Shown: positions 6,903-11,395 of the stretch, in pieces | Numbering within the stretch: the stretch's first letter is position 1 | Layout: each line of letters begins with the position of its first letter | Assembly (NCBI GenBank): GCA_030638765.1 | Contig: DAOWDZ010000008.1 | Coordinates: forward strand, 1 to 11,395 | Source of the DNA: Desulfocapsa sp. | Lineage (GTDB): Bacteria; Desulfobacterota; Desulfobulbia; Desulfobulbales; Desulfocapsaceae | DNA: 11,395 nt | Reading direction: 5' to 3' | Notes under the pieces: model-generated | What the model was told of the DNA's origin: nothing | The model's database searches: none | The model's input: the letters and a program-made list of their open reading frames with translations, nothing else | Translations under genes and position numbers: made by a program

Positions 6903-8057
6903 ATGATGAAAATAAGATTGACTACACCCTCCCCTCAATTCATTCCAATGTGCAGAGAAAAACACCCCCAGAACGCTATACAGATGCCAGAAAACATGGA
7001 CTATCTAACAATGGTTCTAAATGGTTTTACAGAGCCATTTTTCATTCTAGACTCCGAGAATCGAATACAAACTCTGAATAACGCTGCTTTACAGTACAGC
7101 AAGAATAAGTACAAAAAAGTAGTCGGCTCAACCTGTAGTAGTATTTGTGGACAAACTCCGAACTCTTGTGATGGCTGTCCTGTTATTAATGCGGCGCAAC
7201 TGAGTGAAAAGGAAAATTTTACAAGGTGTGGAGCGCGAGACACAAGTCTCACTGAATTAGTATCGGCCAGCCCGCTTTTTGATACAAAACAGAAATCAAA
7301 AGGAACAATAGTAAGTATTAAAGATATCACCGAGAAACAGCAAATAAACGAACAACTGATTCTGGCAAACAGACTCTCTTCACTCAACCAGCTCTCTTCG
7401 GGCATAACCCATGAAATTCGCAACCCACTTGCCGCCATTATTCTCTTCACGGATATTATGGCCGACACTGAGCGGTTTAATCGTACTGAACAGGAATTAG
7501 AAATTCTAACGGGAATCGAAAAGGGCTGCAAAACAATAGGTAACGTTGTTTCCAGGGTACTGGATTTTGCAAAACCTGTTGCCTATTCCAGACAAGCACT
7601 CTCCATAAACCGTCTCATCAAAGACTCTGTTCAATTCTGTTCCTCTAAAATGAACAAGGTGAATGTAACCGTTGAATTGACTTTAGATGATACACTCCCA
7701 AATATTGAGGGCGAAGGTATCGAATTAGAACAGGTTCTCTACAACCTGATAATAAACGCCATTGACGCCATGCCGGATGGCGGAAAACTTTTTCTCGAAA
7801 CATCGCTTGAAGAATCATCTTTTTACACTGAACGACAGATACTTAAAGTAGCAATAGGAGACACTGGCACGGGAATTACAGCAGAGATTGAAGATACTAT
7901 TTTCGAACCTTTTTTTTCAACAAAACCCATGGGGGCCGGTATGGGATTAACTATTTCACATCGTATAATTTCTCATCATGGTGGAACACTGTATCGCGAC
8001 AGTAAAAGAAACGACAGAACTGAATTCGTATTTGAATTGCCACTTATAGGACAATAA
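6903..8057 (+). CDS. NtrB-like cytoplasmic histidine kinase with Cys-rich PAS domain
   Basis: This 384-residue kinase has no transmembrane segment, so it senses a cytoplasmic signal. Residues 33-150 are a PAS domain carrying a cysteine cluster: Cys78, Cys82, Cys89 and Cys92 (C-x3-C-x6-C-x2-CP), with Cys109 further on. The cluster could bind a metal or act as a redox switch. HisKA follows with His170 in GITHEIRNPLAAI. The ATPase domain has its N box at 281-290 (NLIINAIDAM, Asn285), DTGTG at 320-324, EPFFSTK at 335-341 and GAGMGL at 344-349, typical of NtrB/AtoS-type kinases. The partner is almost certainly the sigma-54 activator beginning 13 bases downstream. The start is uncertain: ATG codons at 6903 and 6906 follow AAGG immediately, which is too close for a normal ribosome-binding site at the first. 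The PAS domain begins only near Met32, so a shorter protein is possible. Confidence 0.92.
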   Translation: MMKIRLTTPSPQFIPMCREKHPQNAIQMPENMDYLTMVLNGFTEPFFILDSENRIQTLNNAALQYSKNKYKKVVGSTCSSICGQTPNSCDGCPVINAAQLSEKENFTRCGARDTSLTELVSASPLFDTKQKSKGTIVSIKDITEKQQINEQLILANRLSSLNQLSSGITHEIRNPLAAIILFTDIMADTERFNRTEQELEILTGIEKGCKTIGNVVSRVLDFAKPVAYSRQALSINRLIKDSVQFCSSKMNKVNVTVELTLDDTLPNIEGEGIELEQVLYNLIINAIDAMPDGGKLFLETSLEESSFYTERQILKVAIGDTGTGITAEIEDTIFEPFFSTKPMGAGMGLTISHRIISHHGGTLYRDSKRNDRTEFVFELPLIGQ

Positions 8058-8070
8058 TCCAGGAGATCAA

Positions 8071-9435
8071 ATGGACAGTACCATCCTTATAGTCGATGAT
8101 GAAGAACCCATTCGCAATGCACTATCTCTTCTACTCTCAGACAACTACGAAGTACTGACTGCACCCAGTGGAAAAGATGCCCTTGCCCAGCTACAAACGA
8201 CGGTTGTGGATCTGGTTTTACTTGATATTGGTCTTCCTGATATTAGCGGTCTAAAGCTATTGGAGACACTCAAAAAGGAGATGCCAAGAATCATGGTAAT
8301 CATGATTACGGCTGTGGAGGATACAAAAAGCATTGTCGATGCTATTAAACTCGGAGCCCATGACTATCTGGTTAAACCTGTAAGTAGCCAGAACTTAAAA
8401 TTGACGATTAAAAATAGTCTTGAACACGGACAGCTGAAAAGACATATTGACCTGCTCAAAAAATCTCACGACATGGGCCAGAATGACATCCTCATAGGCA
8501 CACACCAGGCGATGCAGCAGGTTTCCAGGATGATTGAAAAGGTATCTACTTCCCTTGAAACTCCAATTTTAATTGATGGCCAGACGGGAGTTGGAAAAGG
8601 AGTGATTGCCCGGGCTATTCACAACAAAAGCTCAAACCACGATGAACCTTTTGTAATAGTGAACTGTGGCGCAATTTCAAAAGAACTGGTTGAAAGTGAG
8701 TTGTTTGGGTACGCCAAGGGAGCGTTTACGGGTGCACGAAGTGGTGGTAAAACTGGACGTTTTGAAGAAGCAGGTGGAGGAACTCTCTTTCTTGATGAAA
8801 TAGGAATCATGCCCCTGGAGGCACAGGCAAAACTTCTCAGTGTCCTTGAAGAACGCTCTTTTTACCGTGTTGGGGGAAGCAGAAAAATAAGGGTCAGGGG
8901 GCGCATTCTCGCAGCAACAAACCTTGACCTTGAAGACGCAGTGAGCAGGGGCAATTTCCGACAGGATCTCTTTTTTCGCCTCAACCTCATAACCATAACA
9001 ATCCCCCCACTGCAAGACAGGCCAGATGATATCATACCTCTTGCAGAGCATTTTCTACAACTCAACAACGTGAAATTTCACAAACACTTCACAAATATCA
9101 GTTTTGAAGCACGTATAGCCCTTTTATCACACCCTTGGCCCGGTAACATACGAGAACTTCGAAACACCATGGAACGTATTGCTTTGCTCGAAGATGGAAA
9201 CACCGTACTTCCGGCACACCTGCCCTTCTCCACCCTAGATTCAAAGGAGCAGGTACAAAATATACCAGTAATTAACAACAAAAGGTCATACATCGACTAC
9301 GAATCACTGACCTCAAACTTAATCCGTGAAGGACTCAAGGAATGTAAAGGAAATGTATCCAAGACAGCCATTTTCTTAAATATGCCTGCCCACAAACTCC
9401 GTTACCGTATACGAAAGCTTGGATTAACAATTTGA
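8071..9435 (+). CDS. NtrC-family sigma-54-dependent response regulator (REC-AAA+-Fis HTH)
   Basis: This 454-residue protein has the standard NtrC length and layout. The receiver (4-118) has Asp9/Asp10, phosphoacceptor Asp52 in LVLLDIGLP, Thr80 and Lys102 in LVKPV. The AAA+ domain (about 140-385) has Walker A GQTGVGKG (170-177), the sigma-54-contacting loop GAFTGA (217-222) and Walker B GGTLFLDEIG (236-245). It also has an arginine-finger region around RQDLFFRLN (297-305) and the sensor II motif PWPGNIREL. The C-terminal Fis-type helix-turn-helix (about 415-454) contains GNVSKTAIFLNMPAHKLRYR. All residues needed to open sigma-54 promoters are present. AGGAG at 8061-8065 is five bases before the ATG, and the kinase stop is 13 bases upstream, so the two genes are one unit. 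The sigma-54 promoter in the divergent intergenic region is the obvious candidate target. Other targets elsewhere in the genome are likely. Confidence 0.95.
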   Translation: MDSTILIVDDEEPIRNALSLLLSDNYEVLTAPSGKDALAQLQTTVVDLVLLDIGLPDISGLKLLETLKKEMPRIMVIMITAVEDTKSIVDAIKLGAHDYLVKPVSSQNLKLTIKNSLEHGQLKRHIDLLKKSHDMGQNDILIGTHQAMQQVSRMIEKVSTSLETPILIDGQTGVGKGVIARAIHNKSSNHDEPFVIVNCGAISKELVESELFGYAKGAFTGARSGGKTGRFEEAGGGTLFLDEIGIMPLEAQAKLLSVLEERSFYRVGGSRKIRVRGRILAATNLDLEDAVSRGNFRQDLFFRLNLITITIPPLQDRPDDIIPLAEHFLQLNNVKFHKHFTNISFEARIALLSHPWPGNIRELRNTMERIALLEDGNTVLPAHLPFSTLDSKEQVQNIPVINNKRSYIDYESLTSNLIREGLKECKGNVSKTAIFLNMPAHKLRYRIRKLGLTI

Positions 9436-9481
9436 CTGTCGTAAAAGAAAAGTTTTTAACACGAAACAATAAAAAAGAAAG

Positions 9482-9510
9482 TTGGATTTTACTACTTCTT
9501 CGCCTATCAT
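9482..9510 (+). promoter_or_regulatory. Possible sigma-70 promoter of the binding-protein/kinase operon
   Basis: TTGGAT and TATCAT are 17 bases apart in the 113-base gap after the NtrC-type gene, giving a start near 9517 and a leader of about 30 bases. No sigma-54-type element and no hairpin terminator is visible in this gap, so read-through from the upstream pair is also possible. Confidence 0.4.
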
Positions 9511-9548
9511 AAAAAAAATATACTCCTTTTTCTTAGCAGGTACTTTTT

Positions 9549-10424
9549 ATGCAAAAAACCAGACTCAACTCTCTTATTTTTTGTTTTTTTGTCTTCATCT
9601 TGTTACCAGTCCAAGGGCTGTCTCAAGTAGACGAAGATCAGCATGCTGATCATTTCTTCTTTGCCGTTTCTGCCATGGCATCTCCTGCTCAAACTCTTGT
9701 ACACTTTGCTGAATTTCGTGACTACCTGGAAGAAAAGCTGGGAGCCCACGTTCATTTAAAACAGCGTCGCACCTACAAAGAAATCAACAACCTCCTCTAT
9801 GACGCCTCTGTACAAATGGCCTTTACCTGCACAGGCGGATACCTTGCCGGCCGACAGGCTTTTGGTCTGGAAATATTAGCAGTACCGGTCGTCAACGGCA
9901 AAACAACCTATCAGTCATACATCATTACTGACAAAAACAATCCTGCTAAAAACCTTGAGGAACTTCGTGGCCAGGTCTTTGCCTTCACCGACCCCCTGTC
10001 ACTCAGTGGCCGTATCTATCCTGTAGCGGAACTTAATAGCCGCGGTTATATGACAAAAAGTTTTTTTAAAAAAACATTTTACACCGAAAGTCATGACAAA
10101 TCTATTGAGGCCGTTGCAACTGGTATAACCGATGGAGCTGCTGTGGATAGCCTTATTTTTGATTCTCTCTATGACCTTCCAGATTCTTTCGCACAACAGG
10201 TTCGTATTATACATAAATCTAAAGAATTTGGTATGCCGCCGGTGGTGGTAACTCCAGGTCTTGATAAGGAAAAAAAACGAACACTCCTCAAAGTATTGCT
10301 TGGCATGGCAAATGACCCTTGGGGACAAGTGGTACTCAAACATCTTGAGATGGACGGTTTTGCCATTGCAACGCCTGAGCTCTATCATTCCGCGATATTA
10401 CTGCGTAAACAGTTAAAAGAATAA
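9549..10424 (+). CDS. PhnD-type periplasmic substrate-binding protein
   Basis: This 291-residue protein has an N-terminal signal peptide: Lys3 and Arg5, a hydrophobic core at about 8-21, and probable cleavage near 23-25. There is no lipobox, so it is a soluble periplasmic protein in a Gram-negative cell. The rest resembles the phosphate/phosphite/phosphonate-binding PhnD-like fold: FTCTGGYLAG (92-101), a hinge-like block FTDPLSLSGRIYP (146-158), SHDKSIEAVATGITDGAAVDS (181-201, shortened motif core HDKSIEAV) and GMPPVVVTPGL (228-238). The ligand cannot be deduced, because such domains bind many small anions and other compounds. No ABC ATPase or permease gene adjoins it. Instead a membrane histidine kinase starts 29 bases downstream, so it more likely captures a ligand for signalling than for import. 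The start is chosen from the signal peptide and an AGG eight bases ahead of the ATG. Confidence 0.85.
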   Translation: MQKTRLNSLIFCFFVFILLPVQGLSQVDEDQHADHFFFAVSAMASPAQTLVHFAEFRDYLEEKLGAHVHLKQRRTYKEINNLLYDASVQMAFTCTGGYLAGRQAFGLEILAVPVVNGKTTYQSYIITDKNNPAKNLEELRGQVFAFTDPLSLSGRIYPVAELNSRGYMTKSFFKKTFYTESHDKSIEAVATGITDGAAVDSLIFDSLYDLPDSFAQQVRIIHKSKEFGMPPVVVTPGLDKEKKRTLLKVLLGMANDPWGQVVLKHLEMDGFAIATPELYHSAILLRKQLKE

Positions 10425-10453
10425 TCACTGGATAAAGGAGGATACAATTTTTC

Positions 10454-11395
10454 ATGGTACTGCATTGGTATGACCGGATTGCGGTACGTCTATCGGTTTC
10501 GATAGTAGCCGTTGTCGTGGTGACAGCTCTGTCTGTTGCCACCCTGATACTCCACGATGAAAAACTCATCCTGCAAAAAGATTTACGAATTCGTGCCTTA
10601 CAGCTTGGTGAAATCATGCCGAGACAAATCATTGAGCCTCTACTCTATGATGAAGATTACGCACTCTATAGCCTTATCCAGTCATACCTGGAATCAAAGG
10701 AGAGTTTTCTCGTCTATGGCGAAATCTATAATGACAAAGGAGAACTTATCATTGCACGAGAGCGCGAACCCATAGTACGCGAGCCCATAGATTCTTTTAA
10801 GATAGCTAGGGAACAGGCTGTTTTCCTGAGAGATTTCACAAAAGCAGACAACAAGCGTCCCTTGGATCTTCTCATCCCCATAACTTCAAAGCAACTGGGC
10901 GTTGCAGGGTATCTCCGTTTAGGTATTTCCGTACAACCACTTTTTGAAACTCTGCAAACATCCAGACAAAAAGTCTGGGCGGTAACCGGAATTATTGTAA
11001 TTATCGGTATCCTGGCTGCTCTATGGATGGCAAGAAGACTAATATCCCCCATACTTTTACTTAATCGTGCCGCTTACAGAGTGGGTGAAGGTGATTTCGG
11101 AACAGCAATCCCTGAAAAAGGTGTCGGGGAAATAGGTGAACTGGCAACAACTTTTAATACCATGTCCAGCCAACTAAAAGAACTGGTCACTGCTATTAGA
11201 TCTGCCCAGGAAAATCTGGTGCGAACTGAAAAGCTCTATGCACTTGGTGAATTCTCGACTGGTCTTGCCCATGAAATTAAAAACCCATTGACCTCAATTA
11301 AAATGTTGATCCAGCGGGCAGGAGAGCAGGGAGAACCTCTGGAGGGAGAAGATCTTGAGGTGATTATAGAAGAATTGGACAGAATCGATTATACC
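10454..11395 (+). CDS. Membrane HAMP histidine kinase, N-terminal part
   Basis: The frame runs from ATG 10454 to the last base and is still open: 314 residues. AAAGGAGGA lies at 10434-10442, a strong though slightly distant ribosome-binding site. There is a transmembrane helix at about 12-33, a periplasmic sensor of about 140 residues and a second helix at about 174-193. A HAMP domain follows (about 194-247; SPI at 198-200 and the later GEIGELATTFN). Then comes a coiled coil and HisKA with His273 in GLAHEIKNPLTSIKML. The ATPase domain lies beyond the window. The phosphorylation site resembles NtrB/ZraS-type kinases (HEIKNPL), so a further NtrC-type regulator downstream would not be surprising. 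The gene follows the PhnD-like binding protein by 29 bases, making that protein a likely ligand-presenting partner for the small periplasmic sensor domain; this is inference. Confidence 0.9.
   Translation, partial: MVLHWYDRIAVRLSVSIVAVVVVTALSVATLILHDEKLILQKDLRIRALQLGEIMPRQIIEPLLYDEDYALYSLIQSYLESKESFLVYGEIYNDKGELIIAREREPIVREPIDSFKIAREQAVFLRDFTKADNKRPLDLLIPITSKQLGVAGYLRLGISVQPLFETLQTSRQKVWAVTGIIVIIGILAALWMARRLISPILLLNRAAYRVGEGDFGTAIPEKGVGEIGELATTFNTMSSQLKELVTAIRSAQENLVRTEKLYALGEFSTGLAHEIKNPLTSIKMLIQRAGEQGEPLEGEDLEVIIEELDRIDYT

Noticed and set aside
7001..7531. Open frame of 176 codons on the minus strand inside the NtrB-like kinase gene.
   Set aside because: It lies antisense to the conserved PAS and HisKA coding region, has no recognisable domain and is best explained as a shadow of the real frame.
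9436..9548. Rho-independent terminator after the NtrC-type gene.
   Set aside because: There are A and T runs but no GC-rich stem preceding them.
9549..10424. Calling the binding protein a phosphonate ABC transporter component.
   Set aside because: No permease or ATPase gene is visible, and the next gene is a histidine kinase, so transport cannot be supported from this window.
1..11395. tRNA, rRNA, CRISPR arrays, insertion sequences and attachment sites.
   Set aside because: No repeat arrays, transposase-like frames, terminal inverted repeats or recognisable structural RNA genes were seen; nearly all of the sequence is accounted for by the genes listed.

Overview
The window is a moderately AT-rich bacterial segment, tightly packed, with eight genes in full or in part plus one 0.3-kb divergent intergenic region. 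Almost everything downstream of a small lipid-type operon is signal transduction: three histidine kinases, two response regulators and one periplasmic binding protein. The mix points to a Gram-negative, sulfate-reducer-like member of the Desulfobacterota (for example the Desulfobulbales). It includes NtrB/NtrC-like pairs, a cysteine-decorated PAS kinase, an HD-GYP regulator, a dCache hybrid kinase and a binding protein beside a kinase. The taxon is an inference from gene style only; no marker gene is present.

Left part, minus strand (1-1860): an operon read right to left encodes an acyl carrier protein, a FabB-like beta-ketoacyl-ACP synthase with an intact Cys-His-His triad, and the N-terminal third of a lysophospholipid-type acyltransferase that runs off the window. 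Each gap is 14 bases. This looks like a dedicated acyl-chain pathway (aryl-polyene-like or another specialised lipid) rather than the housekeeping fab cluster, but the rest of the pathway lies outside the window.

Middle, minus strand (1985-6591): a 1173-residue membrane hybrid histidine kinase overlaps by 4 bases (ATGA) a REC-HD-GYP response regulator, a predicted c-di-GMP phosphodiesterase. The kinase carries dCache, PAS, PAS, HisKA and HATPase domains. Its HPt domain lies between the ATPase and the receiver instead of at the C terminus.

Centre (6592-6902): a divergent control region. On the minus strand there is a well-formed sigma-54 (-24/-12) promoter for the hybrid-kinase/HD-GYP operon. 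On the plus strand there is a sigma-70-like promoter overlapped by a 7-bp inverted repeat.

Right part, plus strand (6903-11395): first comes a soluble NtrB-like kinase with a Cys-rich PAS domain and its NtrC-family sigma-54 activator. After these, behind a candidate promoter of its own, come a PhnD-type periplasmic binding protein and a membrane HAMP histidine kinase cut off by the window end.

Working model: the Cys-PAS kinase phosphorylates the NtrC-type activator, which binds the intergenic inverted repeat and drives the divergent sigma-54 promoter. That would set the level of the hybrid kinase and the HD-GYP c-di-GMP phosphodiesterase. The binding-protein/kinase pair would be a second sensory module. 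The sequence elements are visible; the wiring is inference.
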